Source: Protopterus annectens
Lineage: Eukaryota > Chordata > Ceratodontiformes > Protopteridae
Length of the DNA: 64,000 nucleotides
NCBI RefSeq assembly: GCF_019279795.1
Contig: NC_056733.1
Coordinates: 1,425,126,121 to 1,425,190,120, forward strand
Direction: 5' to 3'
In this document: piece by piece, positions 13,220 to 24,592 of the stretch
How positions within the stretch are numbered: position 1 is the first letter of the stretch
Layout of the letters: each line of letters opens with the position of its first letter
Translations under genes and position numbers: made by a program
The notes under the pieces: model-generated
Told to the model about the DNA's origin: nothing
What the model saw: the letters and a program-made list of their open reading frames with translations, nothing else
The model's database searches: none

Positions 13220-14107
13220 AAGCCCAGGGGTGACAGGTGCAAGCCGTCCCTAGCGAAGCATCGTGGCTGGTCGAGCATGTCATCCCAGGCATTGGATCCC
13301 CTTTGAATGACACCAATACTTAAGCCAATTGTTGAAATTGATCATCTTGTCTTCATATTGTGGCATCATTCATGGTGAGAGTAAGATGCTACTCAAGGTC
13401 ATGGTCATACCAGCATGGGCTACATGCTGAGACAGCTCCTCTATGTCTCTTTTCATGTAGTCCAGAGAGGTACATCTCAGGTCATTCACACCAGCATGGA
13501 CAATGACTGAGTCATATTTGTACTTGCCTTGGGGTGACCTGAGTGCTTGTGTTATGTGGCGTATCCTAGCGCCCGACAGGCAACTCACCGTGACCTTCTC
13601 CTTGTTCAGCCTGGTGAGCGGGACATCAGTGTGCCTGATGATAGAGTCACCTATTACAAGTGTATCAGGTGTGTTGTTTAGCCTTAAGGGCTGTGACTGT
13701 TCGGCACACTGGCTTTGTGAGATATGTGTTGCACATGTTTTGTTTTAGGGTAGCGGTTGCTTGGGTGTCTGCTTTGGAGGTCTCTGCTGCTTAGGCAGAT
13801 TTTTATTTAGAGCCTCCGAGTATCTTTTTGTGTGTTTATGTGTTTGGTTTGCTGTCGTGGTAGGTCTATGTGAGACTGGAATTGTAGTGAGTGTGGTTTC
13901 CTTCGCCTCCTGACTGGTTTCACCAGTACTGAGTTGAGAGACCTTAGCCTCCAGTATGGCTATATGGTTGCATCTCTCACATGTGTTGGAATTTGTTGGG
14001 AGGAGGAGAGGGTTGTCTGTGTACATGAGGCAGTTGTAACATTGCCTCAACATTCCCATATTCACCAGCTGGACTGGAGAGGAGAATGACAACTGACCTT
14101 TGGACAT
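13160..14107 (-). pseudogene. CR1 ORF1 (zinc-finger-like + SGNH esterase), frameshifted
   Basis: It begins MSKGQLSFSSPVQLVNMG at 14107 with two CxxC pairs near the start (CYNC and CERC), then a basic, threonine/glutamine-rich linker. The esterase half (SGARIRHITQAL, VIVHAGVNDL) runs in another frame at 13370-13588. It matches the intact 314-residue ORF1 at 24593-25537. At least two frame changes separate the parts. ORF1 proteins of CR1/L2 LINEs bind RNA and often carry such an esterase; its exact role is not settled. Confidence 0.88.
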
Positions 14108-14487
14108 GCTAGAATAGTATTGGGAATTCCTTTATAATTGAAAAAAAGGGCCAGTGGGGAACAAGGTACTCAAGGGGAGTTTGTGAGAGTGTAGTGCTTT
14201 TAATATTTTAGTGCTGACTTATATAATTGCTTTAGTGAGTAAGTGCCAGGTAACTTAAATGCAATGTGTTACAGGTAACTTAAATGCAAAAATGACAAAC
14301 AGTAACTTTCTTTCAAGTGAAACAAGGAAATAAGTACAGTAAGCAATGCAGATATCACTAGGGATCCACAGAAGTGCTGAAAAGCCCAATGCAGATATCA
14401 CTAGGGATCCACAGAAGCGCTGAAAAGCCGCATTTTAGGTGGAATTAGCGTTTCAGGGAAATAACAAGCAAACAAACAACAAGCATA
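14108..14487 (-). other. CR1 copy 1 leader next to ORF1
   Basis: Its reverse complement matches 24239-24592 almost throughout, including gaattcccaatactattcta just before the ORF1 ATG. A short local duplication (gcagatatcactagggatcc at 14348-14367 and again at 14392-14411) is present here but single in the 24-kb copy. Confidence 0.85.
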
Positions 14488-15475
14488 CAAATAAAGCTAG
14501 ATTTAGCAGGCCTGGATCTAGTCTATGTTACAGCAAACAAGGTGTACCAATTTCAGTAAGAAACAGTTCAAATAAGCCTTTAACCAGAAATTCCCAGCTC
14601 AGAAGGGCAGAGTCCAGCCTCTCCTCCCACAAGTGTGCAGACCACGAACCTTCTTAATGTAAAATAACTGGCCTGAAGCCCAAGTGCTTAAACCAGAACT
14701 AATACACTTTTAGAATAACAGACATTGAGCCCTCAATCAGCAGTTCCCAACTTAGAAGGATGTAAGCTACCTGTTCTGCCACTACAGTGCAGGCCACAAA
14801 CCTTCCTAATGTAAAACAACTGGTCTGAAGCCCAAGTGCTTAATCCAAAAGACTTAGAATGATAGCTACACTTTAATCAAGTTACTACCAAGCAGTAATA
14901 AATGCAATTGAATACTTTAAAGAATGCCTGGATAAGTGCTCAAGTTATACAAACAAAGCTAGATTCAGCAGGCCTGGATCTAGTCTATGCTACAGCAAAC
15001 AAGGTGTACCAATTTCAGTAAGAAGCAGTTCAAATATGCAGGCACTATAAGCCTTTAACCAGAAATTCCCAGCTCAGAAGGGCAGAGTCCAGCCTCTCCT
15101 CCGACAAGAGTGCAGACCACGAACCTTTTTAATGTAAAATAACTGGCCTGAAGCCCAAGTGCTTAAACCAGAATGAATACACTTTTAGAATAACAGACAC
15201 TGAACCCTGAATCAGCAGTTCCCAACTTAGAAGGATGTAAGCTACCTGTTGTGCCACTACAGTGCAGACCACAAACCTTCTTAATGTAAAACAACTGGCC
15301 TGAAGCCCAAGTGCTTAAACCAGAATTAATACACTTTTAGAATAACAGACACTGTGCCCTCAATCAGCAGTTCCCAACTTAGAAGGATGTAAGCTACCTG
15401 CCCTGCCACTATAGTGCAGACCACAAACCTTCCTAATGTAAAACAACTGGTCTGAAGCCCAAGTGCTTAAACTAA
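14488..15475 (-). repeat. tandem array of about 151 bp units in the CR1 5' region
   Basis: Block A (landmarks cccagctcagaagggcag or cccaacttagaaggatg, then gaagcccaagtgcttaa) occurs five times, starting near 14591, 14744, 15068, 15219 and 15370. The spacings are about 152, 324, 151 and 151 bp. Block B (gctagattcagcaggcctgg, then caaacaaggtgtaccaattt) occurs twice, near 14492 and 14960. Block B abuts the leader of CR1 copy 1. The CR1 at 24.2 kb begins inside a block-B sequence (gctgaatctagc at 24235), which ties the array to the CR1 lineage. It resembles the 5' monomer arrays of some mammalian L1 LINEs. Confidence 0.8.
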
Positions 15476-15984
15476 AAGGCTTAGAATGAGTTACACCAAG
15501 CAGTAATAAATACAATTGAGTACTTTTAAGATGAAGCAAAAGCAAAATAAAGTAGGAAGAAACACAAATACAGTAAAAGCAGATAAAAAAAATTGAGTGA
15601 GCAAATGAGATGGGCCTAGGAGTTACAGGACAGAAACAAGTGCAAATGCAGGCCTTCAAATCAGAAAGTTGAGAGAGATGGAAGACTTCCCAAATGGCCA
15701 ATAACTACAAATTCTGGGCCAGAACCACTCCTTATGTGGTAGACAGGTTACCTAGTGCTTACCACTCCCACTGATAAACTAGAAGGCTTTCCTCCAACAC
15801 AGAAAGGCTTGGGGGCTCAGAAGCTTACAAATAGTCCTGGATACAGCAAATCTGTATCTGGAACACTAATTACAGGAAAGGTAGGAAACAGGCTTACAAT
15901 TTTTTTTTCAGAAAAGTAGCAAAAACAATAGTAAAAACAATTCACATGCAGTGCAAGCTGGCACACTTGAGTATGTAGCAAGGG
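15476..15984. other. no gene recognised
   Basis: No coding frame or element end is supported. It may be the outermost 5' part of CR1 copy 1, because no clear boundary is seen. Confidence 0.4.
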
Positions 15985-16130
15985 TTGGGAGGGTGGCTTA
16001 ATGGCTAAGGTGTTTGCCTTACAATCACAAGGTGCAGGGTTTAAGTCTCACAAGGGATAATTGACTAGGCTTAAAATGGCTCGCAAGGGCAGTTAGCTTA
16101 GTACTAAACTATGAAACTATGAAACTATTA
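15985..16130 (+). mobile_element. tRNA-derived SINE with CR1-B type tail
   Basis: The head has a plausible pol III A box (TGGCTTAATGGCTAAGG at 15994-16010) and B box (GGTGCAGGGTTTAAGTCTC at 16031-16049) at tRNA spacing. The body then reads taggcttaaaatggctcgca and agttagcttagtact, which matches the reverse complement of the CR1-B 3' end at about 6480-6520. It ends in 8-bp repeats (ACTATGAA). A tRNA head on a LINE 3' end is the classic SINE layout and implies mobilisation by CR1-B. The body is about 145 bp. Confidence 0.85.
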
Positions 16131-16847
16131 GTCCACACACAGTTTGAAAAAATGTAATTAAATTAAAAAAGACTAAAAGCAAGTGCAGAAAGGGTTTATT
16201 AGGTAGAATCCGGTAAAGAGATGGGACTGGGGGAGTGTCCTAGATCAAATCTACAGTGGGGCGGGCACTGCAAAAGCCACCAAATTTAAACTACAACCAA
16301 GAACAGGGAGGGGGTGGGGTGGGGTAGGGAAAAGTTTCAACAGAGATGTGAGGAATCAGAGTGCAAATTATAAAACCGAAAAAGTATATACTGATCTCTG
16401 TATATTTGCAGAACACTAAGACAACAGATATCTAAGCAACAATTTAGCTCTATAATACAGAATAATACAGAAAAATATACTCAGCTCTATATATTTGCAG
16501 ATAGTCTTGTAAGGCTGTCTCTCAACACACAGGTTCCACTTTAAATGCAGACTGCTGCTATTAACAATTCAAATTAAGGGAACCTTGAGTTAACAACACA
16601 CAAGCAATAGAAACCAAAATGAGGGGGGTGGGGAAAAGTTTCAACAGAGATGTGAGGAATCAGAGTGCAAATTACTTTCAACTTAAGCACTCAAACCATT
16701 CATTTCACAGCCCAGCACTTGCTCTAAACTCATAGCAAGCACTAATTAACCTTAGCACTAGACCTCCCTATACTGTCCAGAAGGACAAGGCTCTCTATTC
16801 GTCCCTACAAGCCAATCAGTAAAACAGCTGACTTTACCTATTCAGAC
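16131..16847 (+). other. 5' leader of CR1 copy 2, with an exact 44-bp direct repeat
   Basis: The sequence gggaaaagtttcaacagaga and the 24 bases after it are identical at 16327-16370 and 16631-16674. The leader does not visibly match the leaders of the CR1 copies at 14.1 and 24.2 kb, although the ORFs after it do. Differing 5' leaders on conserved bodies are known among chicken CR1 subfamilies. No ORF is supported here. Confidence 0.6.
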
Positions 16848-17790
16848 ATGTCCAAAGGGCAGTTTCAGGTGTACTCTCCAGTCCAACTGGTGAATCTGGG
16901 CATTTTGAGGCAATGTTACAACTGCCTCATGTACACAGACAACCCTCTCCTCCTACCATCAAACACTAATATATGTGAGAGATACAATTATACAGCCAAA
17001 CTGGAGGCAAAGCTCTCTCAACCCAAGACTGGAACTGACAGTCAACAGGAGAAGGGAAATACTTGCAACACACCACCAGTGTCACATGGACCTACTAAAC
17101 CAACACCAGCACATAAATACACAAAAACATACTCAGTGGCTCTAAATAAAAATCTGCAAAAGCAACAGAGACCTCAGAAGCAGGCACCCAAGCAACCTCC
17201 ACACCCCATCATAAACCATAAAACACACGGTTCACATAATCAGTCTGCCATGCAATCACAGCCCTTAAGGCAAAATAACAATACCCAACACACTAGTAAT
17301 AGGCGACTCTTTAGTCAGGCACACTGATGTCCCACTAACTAGGCTGGACAAGGAGAAGGTTACAGTTAGCTGCATGTCAGGTGCCAGGATCCGCCACATA
17401 ACACAAGCACTCAGGTCACTCCAGAACAAGTACAAATATGACTCTGTCATTGTCCATGTTGGTGTGAATGACCTGAGATGTACCTCCCTGGACTACATGA
17501 AAAGAGATATGGAAGAGCTCTCTGATCACGTAGCCCAGGCCAGTATGACCCTGACCCTGAGTAGCATCCTGCCCTCACCAAGAATGATGCCACAGTATAA
17601 AGAAAAATGATCAGTTGCAACAATTGGCTAAGTTTCTGGTGTCATTCAAAGGGGATCCGATATCTGTCTGCCTGGGATGACATGCTCGACAAGCCACGTT
17701 AATTCACAAGAGATGGCTTGCACCTGTCACCCTTAGGCTTTTGAATACTGGTCAAGGCTTTTGCTGCCCCCATAGTGCCTTTTTTAGGCA
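16848..17790 (+). pseudogene. CR1 ORF1 (zinc-finger-like + SGNH esterase), broken
   Basis: It begins MSKGQFQVYSPVQLVNLG with CYNC; the second cysteine pair reads CERY, so one cysteine is lost. The basic linker runs to 17327. The GDS-like block follows in a shifted frame, and SGARIRHITQAL and VHVGVNDLRC lie at 17374-17610. At least two frame changes separate the halves. It is homologous to the intact ORF1 at 24593-25537. Confidence 0.85.
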
Positions 17791-17847
17791 AGGCTCAAAA
17801 TACAAACCCACCACCGTAAATAGCACAAATAACCAAAAACCGAGGTA

Positions 17848-19486
17848 ATGCTACTCAACGTCAGAAGTCTAAACCTCAAAATGCATGCACTCGAGGCACT
17901 CCTCAGTATGGAGAACATCGATATCTGTGCAGTAACAGAAACCTGGTTTAAGGCTCCAGAGAGCACCCCAGCACTACCAGGCTATAACTCATACCATACT
18001 TTTCAGCCACAGAACTCAAACCAAAACATAAAAGGTGGGGGTGTATTCATATTCATCAAGGATACCCACACCTCCAGGTTAGTGGTGCAGCACGATGCCT
18101 CAGAGATCATCCATGTGCAACTAACAACGGGCAAAACTGCAATTCAAATTGTAGCTTGCTACAGATCACCCACCATGACCCAGTAGCCCCATTCCGCATT
18201 TCTGGAGACACTGGAAAATATGAAGGTCCTACCAAACTCCCTAATATTGGGTGATTTAAATTACCCAAACATTAACTGGGAGAACTACTCAAGTGCTAAC
18301 TCTCTTGCCTAACGCTTCCTAGAATTTATAAACTCGTACGCCCTGGATCAACTGGTCAACACTCCCACCAGAGGTGACAACATATTGGACCTGGTCATCA
18401 CCAACATGGGCGACCGGCGTTCCACACCGGAGGTCAACCCCTCACTGGTTAGAATAGACCATAGACTAATCACTCTGGATATCCACATTCCGCCCCCACC
18501 CCCAATCCAGGAAACCACTGTGAAAAACTTTTCAAAAGCAAACTTCATGTTATTTAAGACATAGGTGGAAAGGTTCAAAGCCCCCCATACTAAAGGACAA
18601 CGCTGTCCAAGTTGCTGAATCCCTTACAAAGGCACTCTATGAGCACCTGCATGAATGCATGGATTGTGCTATCCCAAGCAAAACCAAGACTCACTCCTCC
18701 AAGAAAAGGAAACCAGTCTGGTGGACCCATGCCATAAACAAGCTATACAATAGAAGGAGGAAACTAGTACAGAAAAGAGTAAAATCCCAAGAAGGAAAGA
18801 CATCCCTGATCAGTATCAGCAAGAAACTACGATCCCTCATAAAATCATCCAAAGCTTGCTTTGAAAGAAAAATTGTCAAGGACTCCAAAGATAACCACAA
18901 AGCGTTCTTTAGCTATGTCAAGAACCTAAGTGGAAACTATCAGATCTGCTCTGAGTTAGTGCAGAATGGCACAAAATACACTGAACCAACTGATATTGCC
19001 AACATTCTGGCAGACAGGTTTAGTGCAAACTTCACCCCCCTCTCACCCCCTAAAGGGCGCATAACCATACCAGGAGAATGTACAGCCCCGGCAATCACTG
19101 ACACACAGGTTAAAACAGCCCTAACCAAAGCCAAAAACACAGCTTCAATGGGACCGGACGGTGTCCCAGGCTGTATCTTACACAAGCTCCAAAATGAACT
19201 AACCCCTCACCTAAACACACTGTTCAAACTCAGCCTCACTACAGGCTACATGCCCATAGAGTGGCGCACAGCAACAGTTATCCCGGTCCACAAAGGTGGA
19301 GCCACAACGGACCCCAGGAACTATCGCCCTATAAGCCTGACTAGCCTGGTCTGAAAGGCTATGGAGTGCATCATCATGGAACTCATTAAAAGAGACATTG
19401 GGAACCTCCAAACATTGGACCCTACCCAGTTTGGCTTTGTTAAGGGCAGATTATGCCTCCTAAACCTGGTGGACAAGGAACTAATC
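17848..19486 (+). pseudogene. CR1 ORF2, broken and truncated
   Basis: Endonuclease motifs (LLNVRSLNLKMHALE, AVTETWFKAPE) lie at 17848-18186, followed by an in-frame stop after SPTMTQ. The region 18659-19354 holds the linker and early RT (MGPDGVPGCILHKL, NYRPISLTSLV), followed by another stop. The RT catalytic box is absent because of the internal deletion. No activity is possible. Confidence 0.87.
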
Positions 19487-19580
19487 TAAGGGGGCGGCGA
19501 AAGCCAACACATTCTGGTTAGGCTTATAGATGCCCTCGGGCAGATAGCCTAGTACTTACCTATGAACCTATGAACTATAA

Positions 19581-21847
19581 CACATCTTGCTGTGTGCTTG
19601 ACAATACAAAGTTAGGATAACCTATATCCCTAAATGTGAACAAGTACTTTTTCATTCCTTATACCTCCTTACTCTTCCGTCTTCACTTACTTCCTTACTG
19701 CTATCTAATTCTTTTCTCTGACTTTCTCGCTAAATATACCATAAGCCTGATTTTCCTCACTTCATATTGCAATTCTTATCTGTATTAGACTAACTTACTT
19801 TAAATTTCTCTACAAACTATCTAAAATTTCACTAAATATTAAATGATTGTCATATAGCTTATATCAATTATTAACCAATGTTTTTATATTATGTCTAATT
19901 TATTATAATTAACACCACAATCCACATACCAGCCTGATATAACACCTACGAACGAGTGTTGGATTTCTGGAAAAAAACAAAGTGTTTATTGCATAAAAAG
20001 AATATTATTGAGTTTACATTGGTTTGTATTTAAACACTGTCAAATCGCTCAATTCAAGGAGACATATTGTGCGACTACATTATTTGTATTTAAACACACA
20101 TTTTTTAGAAATTCAATTCAATTAAATAAATTAAATTATTGGATGAAGTATATATTTACCTTAATCTTTATAAAAAATATTATATGTAAAAATAACATAA
20201 AATATGTTATAACAAAAATAAAAATTTGGCACACTATACTCTATGCTATACACTCGACTCCTATATCTATTAATATATATAAATATATAAATAATTATAT
20301 ACATAATATAAAAGTCCTAACATATAAAAATACAGAATTAATTCTATTACAATCATCCTACCGTTAATCACATTATTATGTTATAATATTATGTTGTATG
20401 AATGAAAATATGATGAAAATCACAAAATATTAGTAATCATAACAAACACATATTTATGGCATAACAAATCTGTATTTGGTATGTGAAAAATACTAACAAG
20501 TGTATTAATATGTAGACAGGTAAAATTCAGTAAAAAAGCAGATTTCGGTATTATGTACAGGGTCGATATTGTGCTACAAACCCCAATGCCTGTACGATTC
20601 AGGATTATGAAATATGAATTGTACACAATATATTTAATTCCAAATATTACAATATCTATTAAAATCATTCCAAAGGGTTTGATACTAGCCAAATAGCATG
20701 ATCCGTAAGGTGGCCTTTCTATCCATGACAGGTATGTGCCATTCCATCCATTGTCACTAGCTTCTACCTCTCCAATGATATAAAACTTTACTAATGCTCA
20801 TGTGCCATGATGATATGTGTCACATTAAGGCATTTTTTGTATTTCTCTTTTATCTTTCAAGTGTTTATAGACACGTTGTATTTTTTTATAACAGTTTCCT
20901 GTTTATGTAAAAAGGCTCTTAATTTCACTCTCAGCCAAAGCAAACTAAATGTTTAAATACAATTTTGAAGGTAACACGATCTTGCATTCTATAATGTTGT
21001 TTTTTTTTTTGTAATGTTCCTTTCATATCCTTGTCCCAATTTTCTCTATTCTTCATATCAGACCATGTGTGCCATAATACTTTGTTCCACCACATTTCAT
21101 TATTCTCTTTCTTTCTTTGCCATTATAAATAAGTGTAAATATTTATTTATATTGATGACGAAATTGCTTAAGCTGGAAAAGTTAACGGCCAATGTTTATT
21201 TATTTTCTTCGCCATTGCTTTTGTTTAGCGCATAAGTAATCAATTATAAATCTATTTCTTTTCGCTATTTTGATTGTATAGACACTGTACCACATTGTTA
21301 TAAAGGGGTATACTCATTGTATTAAAATGGGAGTCATATGTGAGACCATTCAAAAGCATGTTCTTAGGGGTATCCTCTATCCAATTATAGTAATGTAATA
21401 TTACCCAGAGTAATAAATACTGTAATCATATAGAGTAAACAATGGGGTATCACTGTGGCCATAATTTTATACAACATTAGTAACTTAACACATCAAAACA
21501 ACATAAGAATTAGAACACAGCTTGATTACTACAACCTTTTTCCAGCGCAGTACATTTTAATATTAAATAAACACACAAAAATGAAAGAATTAATGAAGAA
21601 TAGGCAATGTGTGACAACAAGTATTAAAACAAATGTAAAATAAATGTAGAATTAAGAGACAAATGGAAATAAAAAGAAGAGATATAGGTGACAAAGGAAG
21701 TATGTGAACAACTGTTTACTGCTATGTAACCAAAGTTGTACAAGACATTCACTACTACTTAATTTATTATAATTATTTAAACTGCAGATGTTGTTTTATT
21801 TTTGAAGATTGTAAAATTAGTGTTCTTAAAATGTTTTGTAATAATAT
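19581..21847. other. AT-rich DNA, no gene recognised
   Basis: Very AT-rich, especially 20100-20360. A tttgtatttaaacac motif occurs twice (about 20024 and 20082). Short frames at 20008-20367 and 20420-20692 are low-complexity and match nothing I know. A decayed LINE 3' region leading to the L2-type tail is possible but not shown. Confidence 0.5.
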
Positions 21848-21945
21848 GGAACTTTTCTCCCCAGTCCTTTGCTGAAAATGGGCTTCTACCCAGTTTGACT
21901 TTCCGGGTAATCAAATATCAATAAATAAACAAGTAAATAATAAAG
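21848..21945 (+). mobile_element. L2-type 3' tail
   Basis: It carries the ttttctcccc...gctgaaaatggg...tttccgggtaa signature shared with the tails near 31365, 37634 and 61570. It ends in a TAAA-rich run (aataaataaacaag). Confidence 0.7.
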
Positions 21946-22098
21946 AAAGTGCTTCACAAATTTGAAAGGTTCCAAAAAATGTAGAGTGCTATGCAATTAA
22001 AATCTGATATCAAGGTCTTCCACTCCACTGATACTACATTAGCTATTTTAGTAACGTCCTCTATCTCCTTAGCTAGTAAACCTGTGCCAGCCTTTCCC

Positions 22099-22099
<1 letters not shown>

Positions 22100-22172
<73 letters not shown>
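22100..22172. repeat. (GT)n microsatellite
   Basis: A pure GT run of about 36 units. It produces spurious Cys/Val and Thr/His frames on both strands. Confidence 0.98.
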
Positions 22173-22173
<1 letters not shown>

Positions 22174-22709
22174 TCAGCTACTTTAGCAGAGACACAAAGC
22201 ACTGGCTGGACAGAGAGAGTGTTGGATGACTTGGCTTGGAACCTTGGCTAAAGAGTCAACTCTAAATCTTTGCCAGTGGGGAGTTTTATTGGCAATCTGT
22301 AGAAACAGGAAGAAACCAGCCCCAGACTGACTGTGGTCTCTGTGTGCTCTTAAGGGAAATTGCACTTGCTGCAGAGAACTGCATCTGGAAACATTGTGTG
22401 TGTGCCTTGTCATCCTCCCATTGTATGTCCCCCACTGGTGCCAGTGGTGAGGACTTGAGGCTCCTTGGGTACTGGTTCAGTGGTGGGGGCTTCACATTTG
22501 TTGGCTGGCAGTGGTGGGATATCCACATATTGGGATTCAGTGGTATGGATACTGAATTCCTGTAGCCTGTAAACAGTGGTCACTAAGAAGGTGTTTGTAA
22601 TCTGAAGCAGCCACACAGTGAATATTCGGAGTTCCATATCACAATAGTTTTATGTATTTATTTATTTATTTATTTTGGTAGCTTAGCTAGTCAGGGAGAG
22701 CAGGCAAGG
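22173..22709. other. stretch upstream of the second gypsy gag; possible LTR/leader remnant
   Basis: No gene. A tggtgccagtggtgagga sequence near 22437 resembles the primer-binding area seen in front of some vertebrate gypsy gags, but no LTR pair could be aligned. A short TTTA repeat lies at 22651-22675. Confidence 0.3.
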
Positions 22710-24592
22710 ATGTCAGTAGAGGAGTATGTTAAGCTGACAAGGAGCCAGTTGGCTGAGATGTGCCAAGACAAAGGATTAGTGCATGCCAACCTGACAAAAG
22801 CAGAAATTATTGCAGCCTTAGTCACAACTGCATCACAGACCAGCAACCAGGAGGAGAACCAGACTGGCCTTGGGGGTGTACAACTCTCAGAAAATGGACA
22901 GTTCAACTTTGTCTCAGAGGACTTAAACATCCGACTAGATTAAAGAGGCTTGAACTGGAGGCTAAGCATTTGGAAATAGAATCAGCAGAGAGCTGCGGCA
23001 TTTGGAGGCTAAAGAAAAGGACAAACAAAAACAAATGGAATTAGGATCAGCAGAGTGACTGAGACACCTGAAAGCTGAGGAAAATAAGAGGCAGAGGCAA
23101 TATGAAAAGGAGATGCTGACTCTTCACCAGGGTCATGGAGGTAATGGGGAAGGGAGTAACCAAATCCCAGAAGAAACAAAGGCCAGTAAATTTCTTGCAC
23201 AATTTGATAGTTTTATTCATATGTTTGAAAGGGTATGTAAACACTATAATGTTGACCAAGGGCTCTGGGTACGGTTTCTGACCCCCTTACTCCATAGTAA
23301 AGCTGTAACTGCTATTTCTAAATTGTCTGATACTGATTGCTTAAATTACAATACTCTTACACCTGAAGCTTATAGGGAAAAATGTTGTGAGCATAGATGC
23401 AAGGCAGATGAAAGTGTGTGTGAATATATTGCTGAGTTAAGCACTTATTTTCATAGATGGGTGAGTGAGTGTCAGGTCACCACTGTTGAAGGGTTGGCAG
23501 ACCTTTTGGTGAGGCAACAAGCCCTTAGCACTTTGCCTGAGGACATGAGAATCTGGTTGGCAGATAGGCAATGCAATACCGCAGATGAGTTGGAGAAAAA
23601 GGAAGACCTATACCTAGCAAGCAGGGCATCACTACACAGGAAAGGGATACTCAGTGCTGCACATGGGTTTAAGGTAACCCATGGTGGGCAGCCTAAACCA
23701 CCCCAACAGAGTCCACCAGTAGCAGGGGAAGCCACTAGTTCAGGTGCACAGCCAGGATCAAGGGTTACATGTTTTAAATGTAACCAGTGGGGCCATGTAG
23801 CATATAGATGTACATGGAGGCAAGGTGGGGAGCAAAAGGTGGGACAGCCAGTAAGTGAGAATGCCAGAATGCCAACAGTAAGTTGTCTGGAGACAACAAG
23901 GGTACCAAACTACTACAAGAGGTGATATCCTATCTAAGTAGATGTAAAACAGGCCACTGCTAAGAGGGATACAGCCTCTAACCTAACTATTATGAAGTCT
24001 GCAGTGGTTAAAGAGGAACACTACTTGCTTGGGCAGTCTACTCTAATCAGAGCTTTAGAAGGGATCCCATTCCATATACCTTTGGCTATGGTTCACCTTG
24101 ACTGGGAGGGTGGAAAAGGAAGCAAGCAAGTAGGTGTGTTTGAGAATATCCCTGCAGATGTCCTGATAGATAATGATTTTGAAAATGAAGTACTTTGAGT
24201 GCAAGCAGTTACACATAGTCAGGCTTGGAGACAAGCTGAATCTAGCTTTATTTGTATGCTTGTTGTTTGTTTGCTTGTTATTTCCCTGAAATGCTAATTC
24301 CACCTAAAATGCGGCTTTTCAACGCTTCTGTGGATCCCTAGTGATATCTGCATTGCTTACTGTACTTATTTCCTTGTTTCACTTGAAAGAAAGTTACTGT
24401 TTGTCATTTTTGCATTTAAGTTACCTGTAACACATTGCATTTAAGTTACCTGGCACTTGCTCACTAAAGCAATTATATAAGTCAGCACTAAAATATTAAA
24501 AGCACTACACCCTCACAAACTCCCCTTAAGTACCTCATTCCCCATTGGCCCTTTTCTTTAAATTATAAAGGAATTCCCAATACTATTCTAGC

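Larger units (their letters stand above)
10206..15475 (-). mobile_element. CR1 LINE copy 1, near full length, with 5' tandem array
   Basis: On the minus strand the order is: tandem 5' array (15475 to 14488), leader, ORF1 (14107 to about 13160), ORF2 (about 13219 to 10342), a 3' end reading gcctagtatgaacc and an 8-bp repeated tail (ATGAACCT) at about 10208-10230. Short 8-bp tail repeats are typical of CR1. This copy and the one at 24.2-28.5 kb are close relatives throughout. It sits head-on against a CR1 leader at 10205. Several frameshifts divide ORF2 and ORF1, so it is not expected to be active. Confidence 0.88.
16848..19580 (+). mobile_element. CR1 LINE copy 2, internally deleted
   Basis: ORF1 starts at 16848, the ORF2 endonuclease at about 17848, and RT reaches the FGFVKGR motif at about 19430. 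The sequence then jumps within a few bases (about 19480-19490) to the 3' end (ggttaggcttatagatgccc) and the tail with (ATGAACCT) repeats near 19558-19575. By comparison with the copy at 24.2-28.5 kb, about 1.2 kb containing the RT catalytic box and the C-terminus is missing. It carries stops and frameshifts and is more diverged than copies 1 and 3. Confidence 0.88.

Noticed and set aside
15985-16060. A functional tRNA gene
   Set aside because: The A and B boxes sit in a degenerate tRNA head that continues into a LINE-derived tail, which is a SINE; no proper acceptor stem pairing is seen.
21954-22251. Open frames on both strands with Cys-Val or Thr-His runs
   Set aside because: They are products of the pure GT microsatellite at 22100-22172.
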